DNA from: JANPPS01 sp965246835
Lineage (GTDB): Bacteria > Pseudomonadota > Alphaproteobacteria > Acetobacterales > Acetobacteraceae
DNA: 64,000 nt
Direction of reading: 5' to 3'
NCBI GenBank assembly: GCA_965246835.1
Contig: CBDFFQ010000001.1
Location: 1,240,001-1,304,000 of the forward strand
In this document: piece after piece, positions 8,550-17,613 of the stretch
Layout: each line of letters opens with the position of its first letter
Position numbering within the stretch: position 1 is the first letter of the stretch
Notes under the pieces: generated by a model
Databases searched by the model: none
Seen by the model: only the letters and a program-made list of their open reading frames with translations
What the model was told of the DNA's origin: nothing
Translations under genes and position numbers: made by a program

Positions 8550-10367
8550 CTAGAACGCGTCCGCGTGCATCCGCGTCAGCGTCTCACCCCCGGCCATGAT
8601 GCCCTGGAAGTGCATGGAGTGGCGCGGCAGCACGCGGGCCATGAAGAAGGCGCCCACGTCCAGCTTGGCCTGGTAGAACGGGCTCTCGCCATTCGCCCCG
8701 GCCTTCAGCTTCTTCTGCGCCACCTCCGCCATGCGGCACCACATGAACCCCATCGCCACCAACGCAAACAGGCGGAGGTAGTCGGTGGCGGCCGCGGCAG
8801 CCTCCTCCGGCCGGGCCATGCCGCGCTGGGCCACGGTCAGCGTGGCCTGCTGTAGGCGGCCGAACGCCTTGGCGGTGGGGCCGACATAGGGGGCCAGGCC
8901 TTCGTTGTCGGCGTTGGCCTCCAGGAAGGCGCTCACGGGATGGAAGAAGCGGCGCAGCAGCCGGCCCGCGTCCTGGCCCAGCTTGCGGCCCACGAGGTCC
9001 AGCGCTTGGATGCCGTTGGTGCCCTCATAGATCTGCGCGATCCGCGCGTCCCGCACCAGCTGCTCCACGCCCCATTCATGCACGTAGCCGTGGCCGCCCA
9101 GCACCTGCACCGCGTTGTTCGCGGCCTCCGAGCCCAGATCCGACAGCGCCGCCTTCACGATCGGCGTCAGCAGGGCCACGAGGTCATCGGCCTCCTGCCG
9201 CTTGGCCGGGTCCGGATCGTGTTCGGAGCGGTCGAGCTCGAGCCCGACCCAGTAGGATAGCGCCCGCCCGGCCTCCGTCATGGAGCGGCATTCCAGCAGC
9301 ATTTTGCGCACGTCGGGATGAACGATGATCGGGTCCGCCGCATTGACGCCGGGCTCGCTGCTTTTCGTGTCGCGGGCGTCGGAGCGCGCGACGGACTTGC
9401 CCTGCCGGCGATCCTTGGCGTAGGCGGCGGCAGATTGGTAGGCGGTCTCCGCGATGCCCAGCCCCTGCATGCCGACGGCGAGGCGCGCCGCGTTCATCAT
9501 GGTGAACATACACTTCATGCCGGCATTCTCGGGCCCGACCAGCCAGCCCTGCGCCTCATCGAAATGCATCACGGCGGTGGACGAGGCCTTGATGCCCATC
9601 TTGTGCTCGATGCTGCCGCACATCAGCCCATTCCGCGGACCCGGCGTTCCATCCGCATTCGGCAGGAACTTTGGAACGAGGAACAGGGAGATACCCTTGG
9701 TGCCCGCGGGCGACCCCGGCAGCTTCGCCAGCACGAGATGCAGGATGTTCTCGGTGAGATCATGCTCGCCGGCACTGATGAAGATCTTGGTGCCGGAGAT
9801 GCGGTAGCTGCCGTCCCCGGCCGGCTCCGCCTTGGTGCGGATCAGGCCGAGATCGGTGCCGCAATGCGGTTCCGTAAGGCACATGGTGCCGGACCAGGTG
9901 CCGTCCACCAGCTTTGGCAGATACGCGGATTTCAGCTCGTCCGAGGCGTGGGCGTGGATGGCGCGGTAGGCGCCGTGCGACAGGCCGGGATACATGCCGA
10001 AGGCGAGGTTTGCGCTGCTGACCATCTCTTCGAATACCGTGCTGACCAGCATCGGCATGCCCTGCCCGCCATACTCGGGATCGCAGGCGAGGGACGTCCA
10101 GCCGCCCTCGATCATGGTCGTATAGGCTTCCTTGAAGCCCTTGGGCGTGCGGACCACGCCATTTTCATAGGTGCAGCCCTCGGCATCGCCGGAGAGGTTG
10201 AGCGGGAACAGCACGTCCTGGCTGAGTTTGGCGGCTTCCTCGATGATGGCGTCCATCAGCTCGGGCGTGGCCTGGTCGTAGCCGGGGAGGCTGCTCAGGC
10301 TGGAGCTGTCGAGCAATTCGTGCAGGACGAAGCGGATGTCGCGCAGCGGGGCGGTGTAGGTGGCCAT
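8550..10367 (-). CDS. Acyl-CoA dehydrogenase, large (DmdC/FadE-like)
   Basis: A 605-residue FAD-dependent acyl-CoA dehydrogenase catalysing the first, alpha-beta oxidation step of acyl-CoA. Features include an N-terminal helical extension (APLRDIRFVLHELLD), the middle domain MCLTEPHCGTDLG and FISAGEHDLTENI, and the C-terminal domain QVLGGHGYVHEWGVEQLVRDARI and IYEGTNGIQALDL. The length of about 600 is typical of the subfamily that includes 3-methylmercaptopropionyl-CoA dehydrogenase DmdC, but many members act on ordinary fatty acyl-CoA. The ATG at 10367 is preferred because the upstream extension falls in an inverted repeat. Downstream member of the thiolase/FadN-like operon. Confidence 0.85.
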   Translation of the reverse strand: MATYTAPLRDIRFVLHELLDSSSLSSLPGYDQATPELMDAIIEEAAKLSQDVLFPLNLSGDAEGCTYENGVVRTPKGFKEAYTTMIEGGWTSLACDPEYGGQGMPMLVSTVFEEMVSSANLAFGMYPGLSHGAYRAIHAHASDELKSAYLPKLVDGTWSGTMCLTEPHCGTDLGLIRTKAEPAGDGSYRISGTKIFISAGEHDLTENILHLVLAKLPGSPAGTKGISLFLVPKFLPNADGTPGPRNGLMCGSIEHKMGIKASSTAVMHFDEAQGWLVGPENAGMKCMFTMMNAARLAVGMQGLGIAETAYQSAAAYAKDRRQGKSVARSDARDTKSSEPGVNAADPIIVHPDVRKMLLECRSMTEAGRALSYWVGLELDRSEHDPDPAKRQEADDLVALLTPIVKAALSDLGSEAANNAVQVLGGHGYVHEWGVEQLVRDARIAQIYEGTNGIQALDLVGRKLGQDAGRLLRRFFHPVSAFLEANADNEGLAPYVGPTAKAFGRLQQATLTVAQRGMARPEEAAAAATDYLRLFALVAMGFMWCRMAEVAQKKLKAGANGESPFYQAKLDVGAFFMARVLPRHSMHFQGIMAGGETLTRMHADAF

Positions 10368-10385
10368 GAAGGTCTCCCATGTTTC

Positions 10386-10471
10386 GACATTGCGAGCCAC
10401 TTGGGGAAGCAATCCAGGGGCGCCAGGCCGGCTTGTGGCCGCTGGATTGCTTCGCTTCGCTCGCAATGACG
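10386..10471. repeat. Mobile-type inverted repeat (about 30-bp arms) between the FadN-like and FadE-like genes
   Basis: The 108-bp gap holds a long imperfect hairpin. The right arm reads CTGGATTGCTTCGCTTCG followed by CTCGCAATGACG; the left arm starts GACATTGCGAG and ends GAAGCAATCCAG. Arms match at both ends and differ in the middle, separated by about 24 bp that are themselves partly self-complementary (GCCAGGCCGGC). This cattgcgag...gaagcaatcca type is a dispersed element known from many bacterial genomes. It may attenuate transcription between the two operon genes. Confidence 0.8.
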
Positions 10472-10475
10472 GGTG

Positions 10476-12761
10476 TTAGTTCCGTAAAGGCTTGCCGGTT
10501 GTCAGCATGTGTTCGGTGCGGGCGAGGCTGGCGGGGTTGCGGACCAGGGTCATGAACGCCTCCCGCTCCAAAGTGGTCACATCGTCTTCGGTCAGCACAT
10601 CCAGCGCGTCATGCTCGCCGCCCGTCAGCACGCGGGCTACGGCCTTCGACACCACGACGTCATGTGGCGTGGCTTTGCCCTGTGCAAAGAACCCGTCCAC
10701 CGCGAGATCGAGCGCCACGCGGCCGCCTGGTCCTGGCAGGCGGTATTCGGCGGGCTTGGGCGGCTGATACCCCTCGGCCAAGGCCAAGACCTTCGCCTTC
10801 GCATCGAACAGCAGCCGGTCCCGGTTCATGGTGATGCCGTCCGTGGGCCGCAGGAAGCCGAGTCCCTGGGCCTGCGCCGCCGATTTGCTGACGGCGGCGG
10901 TCGAGATCATCTCGAACACCTTGGCCACCGCCGGCATCGGTCCGCGCGGCACGGCCGGGTTGGCCTGCCAGCGGGCCAGCATCTCCTTGCACCCGCCCCA
11001 GCCCGGCAGCAGGCCGACGCCGACCTCGACCAGGCCCATATACGTTTCGGCATGCGCCTGCACGGCCGCGCAATGCAGCAGGATCTCGCACCCGCCCCCC
11101 AGCGCCATGCCGGACGGCGCGCCCACCACGGGAATGGGCGCATATTTCAGCGCCTTGTAGGCCGCCTGGCCCCCGGCGACCGATTGCTCGATCACCGGCC
11201 AGGCCGCGACGTTGGCGGCGAACAGCGCCAGGCCGAGATTGGCGCCGACGGAGAAGTTTTCCCCTTCGTTATAGATCACCAAGCCCTTATGCGCCTTGGC
11301 CGCAAGCCCGACCGCCTTGCCCAGCATGGCCAGGATCTCGCCGTCCAGGCTGTTCATTTTGCTGGTGAACTCGAGGCACAGCACGCCGTCCCCGATATCC
11401 CACACCGACGCCGAGGCGTTCTTCAGCACGGGCTTGGACGCGCGCTTGACGTCCGCCAGCAGCAGCACGCCCTCCGGCCGCTGCACCTGCGCATACTCGC
11501 CAGCCACGGTCAGGCATTCCAGCACGCCGTTCTCCACGCGGTAGAACGGCTTGCGATGGGCGAGCAGCGGCGGAACGGTCATCCCGGCCTCCGCCACCGC
11601 ATCCGCGAGCCACCCGGCGCCCAGCTGGTCGATCAGCTCGAACGGGCCCCGGCCCCAGGCGTAGCCGAGCCGCATGGCCTCATCCACGCTCGGGATGTCA
11701 TCGGCGATCTCCGGCACCAGGGACGCGGCATACGCAAGGGTCTGGACCAGCACCGCCTTGGCATAGGCGCCGGCCGGGCTGGAATGGGCGACGAGCTTGC
11801 CGAGATCCCGCCGCCCGGCCTCGACGGCGTCCAGCTTCGGCTTGGTGGCTGCGCGATACTCGCCCGTCGAGAGATCGATCGCCTCCTTCGTGCGGCCTGC
11901 TTCCGTCTTGGTCATGCGGTAGAAGCCGCCCTTGCCCTTCCGGCCCGTGCTGCCCTGTTCGATCATGCGCATCAGCAGCGGCTGCACCTTGAACACGCGC
12001 CGGAAATCGTCGGCAGGCGGCAGGCTCATCAGCAACGACTTCGCCACCAGCGGCATGAGATCGAGGCCGACCAGGTCCACCAGGCCGAACACACCGGTCT
12101 TGGGGATGCCCATCGGGCGATGCACGGCGTCCGCCTCTTCGACCGTGAGCCCCCGCTCGATCGCCTCGTTCACGGCGGCGGTGATCCAATACGTGCCGAT
12201 CCGGTTCGCGATGAAGCCCGGCGTGTCATGGCACGCCACCACGCCCTTCCCGAGCCTGATGTCGCAGAGCCGGGTGAGCTCCACGCCGACGTCCGGCCGC
12301 GTCTCTGGACCGGTCACCAGTTCCAGCAGGCGCATGTAGCGGGGCGGGTTGAAGAAATGGGTGATGCAGAAATCGGCCCGGAACGCGTCGGACTGCTTCT
12401 TCGCCAGGGAGCGCAGCGGGATGGTGCTGGTGTTGGAGCTGACGATGCTGCCGGGCTTGCGCACGGCGTCGATCCGATCGTACAGCGCGCGCTTGGCCGC
12501 GAGGTCTTCCACGATCACCTCGATAATCCAGTCGCACTGCGCCAGGCCACTCAGGTCATCGAAGCTGCCCGGCGTGATCAACTTCGCCGCGTCAGGCGAC
12601 ATCAGCGGCTGCGGGTCGGCCTTTTTCAGCTTGTCGATCGCGGTCTTGGCGCGGTCCTCCATATCGAGCAGCAGAACCGGAAGGCCGGCATTGGCGAGGT
12701 GGGCGGCGATCCCGGCGCCCATGAGGCCGGCGCCCAGCACGGCGCAGCGTTCGATTGGCAT
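10476..12761 (-). CDS. 3-hydroxyacyl-CoA dehydrogenase / enoyl-CoA hydratase, FadN-type domain order
   Basis: A 761-residue bifunctional beta-oxidation enzyme. The NAD-binding motif GAGLMGAG is at about residues 10-17, the dehydrogenase core with SSNTSTIPLRSLA and ITHFFNPPRYMRLLELV follows, and two C-terminal dehydrogenase segments (GFIANRIGTY; RLGYAWGRGPFELIDQLG) precede a crotonase domain with APSGMALGGGCEILLHC. Dehydrogenase first and hydratase second is the order of Bacillus FadN and the reverse of FadB/FadJ. The ATG at 12761 has GGGAGA just upstream. It lies between the thiolase and the acyl-CoA dehydrogenase, the same trio as fadNAE. Confidence 0.9.
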   Translation of the reverse strand: MPIERCAVLGAGLMGAGIAAHLANAGLPVLLLDMEDRAKTAIDKLKKADPQPLMSPDAAKLITPGSFDDLSGLAQCDWIIEVIVEDLAAKRALYDRIDAVRKPGSIVSSNTSTIPLRSLAKKQSDAFRADFCITHFFNPPRYMRLLELVTGPETRPDVGVELTRLCDIRLGKGVVACHDTPGFIANRIGTYWITAAVNEAIERGLTVEEADAVHRPMGIPKTGVFGLVDLVGLDLMPLVAKSLLMSLPPADDFRRVFKVQPLLMRMIEQGSTGRKGKGGFYRMTKTEAGRTKEAIDLSTGEYRAATKPKLDAVEAGRRDLGKLVAHSSPAGAYAKAVLVQTLAYAASLVPEIADDIPSVDEAMRLGYAWGRGPFELIDQLGAGWLADAVAEAGMTVPPLLAHRKPFYRVENGVLECLTVAGEYAQVQRPEGVLLLADVKRASKPVLKNASASVWDIGDGVLCLEFTSKMNSLDGEILAMLGKAVGLAAKAHKGLVIYNEGENFSVGANLGLALFAANVAAWPVIEQSVAGGQAAYKALKYAPIPVVGAPSGMALGGGCEILLHCAAVQAHAETYMGLVEVGVGLLPGWGGCKEMLARWQANPAVPRGPMPAVAKVFEMISTAAVSKSAAQAQGLGFLRPTDGITMNRDRLLFDAKAKVLALAEGYQPPKPAEYRLPGPGGRVALDLAVDGFFAQGKATPHDVVVSKAVARVLTGGEHDALDVLTEDDVTTLEREAFMTLVRNPASLARTEHMLTTGKPLRN

Positions 12762-12826
12762 GGCGTGGTCTCCCTCGTGTTGCGGGGTGAAGGCCTGTCG
12801 TTCCCTCACCCCGGCCGTCTCGCAGC

Positions 12827-13975
12827 TTAGGCCCGGGTCAGCAGCGTCGCGGTGCCTTGGCCGCCGCCGACGCACATGGTGGCCAGCGCGCGGTTGCCGC
12901 CGGTGCGGGCCAGCAACGACGCCGCCTTGCCGGTGATGCGGGCGCCGGACGCGCCCAGCGGATGGCCCAACGCGATGGCGCCGCCATCCAGGTTCACCCG
13001 GGCATGGTCCAGCATCAAGTCCCGTTCCACCGCCAGTGCCTGGGCGGCAAACGCCTCGTTCAGCTCGATCAGGTCCACCTTGTCCATCTCGACGCCCGCG
13101 CGCGCCAGTGCCTTGCGGGCGGCCGGCACCGGGCCGATGCCCATGATGTCAGGCGCGCAGCCGGCGACGGCCATCGCCTCGATGCGGGCCAGCACCGGCA
13201 GGTTATGGCGCTCGGCATAGGCGGCGCTGCAGACCAGCACGGCCGCGGCACCGTCGGTCAGGGGCGAGCTGGTGCCGGCCGTCACGGTCCCGGTCGCCAG
13301 GAACGCGGGCTTGAGGTTGGACAGGCCCTCCTCCGTCGTGTCGGCGCGGATGCAGCCATCCTGGTCAACCACGCCGCCTTTGATCTGAATGGGCACGATC
13401 TCGTCCTTGAACCGGCCCTCGGCGGCCGCGGCGGCGGCGCGCTGCTGGCTGGTGACGGCGAAGGCCTGCTGGGCGTGACGGTCGATCTGGTAACGCTCGG
13501 CCAGGTTCTCGGCCGTCATGCCCATGCCGATGTAGCTGTCGGGCTTTTCCTTCTGCAGGCGCGGGTTCAGCACCGGGTTGAAGCCCAGCATCGGCACCCG
13601 GCTCATGCTCTCCACCCCGCCGCACACGAACAGCTCGCCGGCGCCGGCCGCGATCATGCCCGCCGCCATATGCACCGCGCTCATGGAGCTGCCGCACCAG
13701 CGGTTGATCTGTGACCCCGCGGCCGTGATCGGCAGGTCCGCCAGAAAGCCGACCACGCGGCCGATGTTGAAGCCCTGCTCGCCTTCCGGGAAGGCACAGC
13801 CGATGATGATGTCCTCGATATCCTCGGGCCGGGCACCCGTGCGGTCGATCAGCGCCCGCACCACCTGCGCCATGAGATCATCCGGCCGGACCCGGGACAG
13901 CGCGCCCTTGCCGGCCGGGGTGAACGGAGAGCGGGCGAACCCGGCGATTACGGCCTGGTGCTGGCTGGCGGTCAT
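12827..13975 (-). CDS. Acetyl-CoA acyltransferase (thiolase, FadA-like)
   Basis: A 382-residue thiolase that cleaves 3-ketoacyl-CoA to acetyl-CoA plus shortened acyl-CoA. The nucleophilic Cys is in NRWCGSSMSAVH (about residue 94); the catalytic His is in IALGHPLGASGARI and the second Cys in TMCVGGGQGTA, all intact. The start overlaps the stop of the MerR regulator by ATGA, so both are translationally coupled. Context with the FadN-like enzyme and acyl-CoA dehydrogenase favours degradative beta-oxidation over a biosynthetic acetoacetyl-CoA role. Confidence 0.92.
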   Translation of the reverse strand: MTASQHQAVIAGFARSPFTPAGKGALSRVRPDDLMAQVVRALIDRTGARPEDIEDIIIGCAFPEGEQGFNIGRVVGFLADLPITAAGSQINRWCGSSMSAVHMAAGMIAAGAGELFVCGGVESMSRVPMLGFNPVLNPRLQKEKPDSYIGMGMTAENLAERYQIDRHAQQAFAVTSQQRAAAAAAEGRFKDEIVPIQIKGGVVDQDGCIRADTTEEGLSNLKPAFLATGTVTAGTSSPLTDGAAAVLVCSAAYAERHNLPVLARIEAMAVAGCAPDIMGIGPVPAARKALARAGVEMDKVDLIELNEAFAAQALAVERDLMLDHARVNLDGGAIALGHPLGASGARITGKAASLLARTGGNRALATMCVGGGQGTATLLTRA

Positions 13976-14382
13976 GCGGTGGCTCCCTGTTCGGCGGTGT
14001 CGTTGGCCGCAAGCTGCGTATAGGCCACGATCTCGGCCTCCATGTCCCGCAGCTCGGCCAAGGTCACGGTGATGTCGTCGAGCTGCTGCTCGAGATCCTG
14101 GATGCGGCTGCGCGTGCGGTCGAGCGCCACCGCCATCTGGGTCCGCTTCGTGCGGTCAGTATCATAGAGATCGAGGAACTCACGGATGTCGGAGATCGAG
14201 AAGCCCAGCCGCTTGCCGCGCAGGATCAGTTGCAGCCGCGCCCGGTCCCGCTTGGTATAGACGCGGTTCGACCCAACCCGCTGCGGCGACAGCAGGCCCT
14301 GATCTTCATAGAAACGGATCGCCCGCGATGAGAGCGAAAAATCCGTCGAGAGCTCGCCGATGGTAAAGAGCTGCACCTTCAC
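13972..14382 (-). CDS. MerR-family regulator of beta-oxidation (LiuR-like)
   Basis: A 136-residue MerR-type regulator. The N-terminal winged helix reads FTIGELSTDFSLSSRAIRFYEDQGLL followed by NRVYTKRDRARLQLI; the rest is a coiled coil (about residues 75-118) for dimerisation. It lacks the C-terminal Cys cluster of metal-sensing MerR proteins, consistent with the LiuR group that regulates branched-chain amino acid and fatty acid degradation. It is the first gene of the thiolase/FadN/FadE operon, overlapping the thiolase start by 4 bases. A 16-bp palindromic candidate operator is 15 bp upstream of its start. Confidence 0.85.
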   Translation of the reverse strand: MKVQLFTIGELSTDFSLSSRAIRFYEDQGLLSPQRVGSNRVYTKRDRARLQLILRGKRLGFSISDIREFLDLYDTDRTKRTQMAVALDRTRSRIQDLEQQLDDITVTLAELRDMEAEIVAYTQLAANDTAEQGATA

Positions 14383-14397
14383 GCTTCCGTCCCCAGA

Positions 14398-14413
14398 TTG
14401 ACGTATACGTAAG
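14398..14413. promoter_or_regulatory. LiuR-type operator upstream of the MerR gene
   Basis: TTGACGTATACGTAAG is a near-palindrome centred on ACGTATACGT. It resembles the ACGTnnACGT core that I recall for LiuR-family MerR proteins in proteobacteria. The position, 15 bp upstream of the regulator start and 17 bp downstream of the fadD stop, suits autoregulation of the MerR-thiolase-FadN-FadE-NnrU operon. No second copy was seen upstream of fadD or fadL. Confidence 0.65.
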
Positions 14414-14430
14414 GTCGATTGATCAGTCGG

Positions 14431-16125
14431 TCAAGCCTTTCCCACCTCGAACTTCGCCCGCTCCTCCGCCACCAGTTCCTTCTTCGACAGCTTGCCTACC
14501 AGCGTCTTGGGCAACGAAGTGCGGAACTCCACCTGCTTCGGCATCTCGATCGGCGACAGGTGATCGCGCAGGAACGCGACGAGCCCGGCCTGATCCAGCG
14601 TGGCGCCGGGGCGGAGGACGATGAACGCCTTCACGGTCTCGCCGCGATATGCGTCCGGCACGCCGATCACCGTGCATTCCTCCACGGCCGGGTGCTGATA
14701 CACCGCATCCTCCACCACCCGGGGATACACGTTGTAGCCGCCGGCCAGGATCAGGTCCTTGATGCGGTCGACGATGAAGATGTAACCATCCTCGTCCATG
14801 GTCGCGATGTCGGCCGTGCGGAACCAGCCATCCGGGGTCATGCTGGACGCGGTGTCCGCCGGGCGGTTCCAGTAGCCGAGCATGACCTGCGGGCCCCGGA
14901 TGCACACTTCGCCGCGCGCCCCTTGCGGCACGGTGCGGATTGGGTCCGCGGGGTCGCGCAGCTCCACCTCGGTCGCGGTCATGGGGATGCCGATCGAGCC
15001 GGTCTTGTTCAGGCCGTCAGGCGGATTGCAGATCACGCAGGGGCTGGTTTCCGTGAGGCCGTAGCCCTCGACCACCACGCAGCCCGTTCGCGCCTCGAAC
15101 CGGGCCTTCACTTCGGCCGGCAGCGGGGCGCCGCCGCTGATGCAGTAGCGGATGCTGGTGAGGTCTGCTTTCCCACTGAATCCGGCGATGGCGTTGAACA
15201 TGGTGGGCACGCCGGGCATGAAGGTCGGCTTGCGGCGGCTGATGGTGCGCACCGCCTGCTTCAGTTCGAACCGCGGCAGCATGATGATCTCGGCGCCCGC
15301 GCGGATGCCGAATAGCAGCACGGTCGTCATCGCGAACACGTGGAAGAACGGCAGCACGGCTAGCACCCGCTCCTGCCCCGGGCGGGTCTGGTGGAACCAC
15401 CAATTGCCCTGGACGGCGTTGGCATACAGGTTGGCGTGGCTCAGCATGGCGCCTTTCGGCGTGCCGGAGGTGCCGCCCGTGTATTGCAGGACGGCGATGT
15501 CGGTCGCGGGATCAATGTGGACCGGTGTGGGCGCGCCGGACTGTTGCAGGTCCGGTAGCCAGATATGCTTGGCATCCCGCGGCGGCGCGGCGCGGTCCTT
15601 GCCCTTCAGCAGCCCGAACAGCAGTTTTTTAGCGGGCGGCAGCATGTCCGCGAACGGGCAGACGATCAACCGCTCCACCACGCCGGCCTCCAGCAGCGCC
15701 GCCGCCTTCGGGTAGGTCGCGACCAGATCGAGCGTCGCCAACAGCCGCAGCCCGGCGTCCCGCGCCTGCGCCTCCAGCTCCCGCGGCGTGTAAAGCGGGT
15801 TGAAGTTCACCACCGTGAGCCCGGCCATCAGCGCGCCGAAGAACAGGATCGGATAGGCCGGGCAATTCGGCAGCAAGAGGCCGATCCGGTCCCCTTTTTG
15901 CAAACCCAGGCGTTGCAGCCCGGCGGCCGCCCTCCGGCTGGCCTCCAGCGCCTCCGCATACAGGGTGCGGCGGCCCAGAAAATCCCAGGCGGGCCGGTTC
16001 CCGAACTGTGCCGCCGAGTCCGTCAGCAGGGAGTGCACCGTCCCGGAGGGCACGGCGCGATGCCAGTCGACCTCGGCCGGATAATGATCCAGCCACAGCC
16101 GCCCGGTGTCGTTCGCGCCCGGCAT
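14431..16125 (-). CDS. fadD: Long-chain fatty acid--CoA ligase
   Basis: A 564-residue AMP-dependent synthetase that activates fatty acids to acyl-CoA. The P-loop YTGGTSGTPKGAML, the adenine motif GYGLTETSP, GWFRTADIATMDEDGYI with VDRIKDLI (hinge) and a C-terminal LVGKLSKKEL with the catalytic lysine are all visible. The length and order match FadD rather than short-chain ligases. The start MPGANDTGRLW was chosen as the only ATG near the expected N-terminus. It precedes the MerR operon by 49 bp and follows fadL by 33 bp on the same strand. Confidence 0.88.
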   Translation of the reverse strand: MPGANDTGRLWLDHYPAEVDWHRAVPSGTVHSLLTDSAAQFGNRPAWDFLGRRTLYAEALEASRRAAAGLQRLGLQKGDRIGLLLPNCPAYPILFFGALMAGLTVVNFNPLYTPRELEAQARDAGLRLLATLDLVATYPKAAALLEAGVVERLIVCPFADMLPPAKKLLFGLLKGKDRAAPPRDAKHIWLPDLQQSGAPTPVHIDPATDIAVLQYTGGTSGTPKGAMLSHANLYANAVQGNWWFHQTRPGQERVLAVLPFFHVFAMTTVLLFGIRAGAEIIMLPRFELKQAVRTISRRKPTFMPGVPTMFNAIAGFSGKADLTSIRYCISGGAPLPAEVKARFEARTGCVVVEGYGLTETSPCVICNPPDGLNKTGSIGIPMTATEVELRDPADPIRTVPQGARGEVCIRGPQVMLGYWNRPADTASSMTPDGWFRTADIATMDEDGYIFIVDRIKDLILAGGYNVYPRVVEDAVYQHPAVEECTVIGVPDAYRGETVKAFIVLRPGATLDQAGLVAFLRDHLSPIEMPKQVEFRTSLPKTLVGKLSKKELVAEERAKFEVGKA

Positions 16126-16158
16126 CAGCCCCGCTCTGGCATCAGCCCCGTTCTGCCA

Positions 16159-17466
16159 TCAAAACGTCGTGCGGGTTCCGACCGACACGATGTCGATGCT
16201 GTTCTTGTAGCGCCCGTTCAGCACGTCCCCGGTCGCATTCCGCTCGAGGATGGAGCTGTCCTTCACGAAGACATGGGCGTAGCCGACATCGAGCGTGACG
16301 GCGGACAGCACCTTGTAGCTGGCGCCGACCGAGAGCCACGTGCGGTCCGCATCGGGCACGCGGGCGGTGCGGTAGGCGCGCGACACCGGGCTTTTGTCGA
16401 AGGCGGTGCCGGCCCGCAGCGTCAGGTCGTTCGTGACCTTGTACGCGGCGCCGAGCGAGACGAAGTAGCTGTTGTCATAATGCTGGGGCGTCGAGTTGAT
16501 CAGCGTGCCGTCATCGCGGAAGGCGTTCAGGTTCTTGAACTGGGACCAATTGGTCCAGGTCACTTCGCCATAGACCGTCCAGTCCTGACCGAGGCCCTGC
16601 GTGATCGAGACCGTCGCGGTGTCCGGCAGCACCAGCTTGGCGTTGCCGCCCGAGTTGCGGAACCGGCTGCTGAGGTTGAGCGGCGCCGGGACGACGAAAT
16701 CCGCGGTGCCGCTGAAGTTCTGCTGCACGCGGGAGCGGTAGGCCAGACCGATATTGGTCTGCGGCCCCGGTTGGATCAGCGCACCGACGTTCCAGCCGAA
16801 GCTCCAATCGTCGCCACGCAGGCGGAACAACCCATCCGGCAGGCTCACGGGGCGGCCCAACGCCTGGAAGCCCAGGGTGGAGGAGTTGATGGCCGTGGAG
16901 AACTCGGCCCGCGCATACTGTGCCGAGAACCCGGCGCCGAGCGAGAGCCAGTTCGTCACCTGGTAAGCCACGGCCGGGTTGATGTTCAGCGTCTTGAGAT
17001 CGGTCTTGTCGGCCTGATACCGCCCGATGAAGTTCGGGCCATAATAGGTGGCGAGGCCATACGGGGACGTGATGCCGAGGCCGAACGACAGCTCGGGCGT
17101 GGCCTTGTAGGTGACGAAGCCGTGCGGGACCAAGGCGGCGTCACCGGCGTCGCGGTTGTCGAACCCGCTATTCGGCCGGCCGAAGGCGTTGGTGGAGGTG
17201 CCGCGGAACACAGCGGACGGCACGATCACGCTGCCGCCCAGCTGGATCTGCAGCCCCGGCAGCTGTGTCATGCCGGCCGGGTTGTCGAACACGGTGGACG
17301 GCGCGTTCGCGGCGGAGGCGGCGCCGGCGAACGAGGTGCCAAGGCCCACGGCGCTGTCTTCCTTCAACTGGAAGGCCGCCGCATAACTTTCCTGGGACGT
17401 GGTCAAGATGCCGAATGACACGGCCGACGCGAGCAAGGCCGCCCGGAAGCAGGTGGATGGGATCAA
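16159..17466 (-). CDS. fadL: FadL/TodX-family outer-membrane fatty acid transporter
   Basis: A 435-residue outer-membrane beta-barrel for uptake of hydrophobic compounds. A signal peptide ends near SYAAAFQLKEDSAVGLG; the NPAGMTQLPG segment (NPAG) and the C-terminal alternating hydrophobic strands ending in TRTTF, with terminal Phe, are characteristic of the family. The start is TTG at 17466, preceded by GGAGGAG seven bases upstream; no ATG fits the signal peptide. It lies 33 bp upstream of fadD in the same direction, which fits a common role in fatty acid uptake and activation, although hydrocarbon substrates are also possible. Confidence 0.88.
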   Translation of the reverse strand: MIPSTCFRAALLASAVSFGILTTSQESYAAAFQLKEDSAVGLGTSFAGAASAANAPSTVFDNPAGMTQLPGLQIQLGGSVIVPSAVFRGTSTNAFGRPNSGFDNRDAGDAALVPHGFVTYKATPELSFGLGITSPYGLATYYGPNFIGRYQADKTDLKTLNINPAVAYQVTNWLSLGAGFSAQYARAEFSTAINSSTLGFQALGRPVSLPDGLFRLRGDDWSFGWNVGALIQPGPQTNIGLAYRSRVQQNFSGTADFVVPAPLNLSSRFRNSGGNAKLVLPDTATVSITQGLGQDWTVYGEVTWTNWSQFKNLNAFRDDGTLINSTPQHYDNSYFVSLGAAYKVTNDLTLRAGTAFDKSPVSRAYRTARVPDADRTWLSVGASYKVLSAVTLDVGYAHVFVKDSSILERNATGDVLNGRYKNSIDIVSVGTRTTF

Positions 17467-17535
17467 GACGGCGCTCCTCCAAAATTCTTAAGCGGTTGTT
17501 GGGACAGCGTCGACGCTAACGCATCCATCACAAAT

Positions 17536-17565
17536 GTATGACCCGATTGCCGCCCGTACTGTCAA
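17536..17565 (-). promoter_or_regulatory. Candidate sigma70-type promoter for fadL-fadD
   Basis: Reading the minus strand, a perfect TTGACA (17565-17560) is followed after 18 bp by TCATAC (17541-17536), a weak -10 match. It lies in the 147-bp gap between the enoyl-CoA hydratase stop and the fadL start. The rest of the gap shows no clear operator. The assignment rests on the consensus -35 and its position. Confidence 0.4.
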
Positions 17566-17613
17566 TAGGATGCTCGGCCGTGCGGCAATTGGGCGTACGA
17601 GAGGGCATTTCGG

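Noticed and set aside
10509..12830. Long plus-strand open frame opposite the FadN-like gene
   Set aside because: Antisense artefact; all domain motifs are on the minus strand.
15565..17418. Long plus-strand open frame opposite fadD and fadL
   Set aside because: Antisense to two genes with intact motifs.
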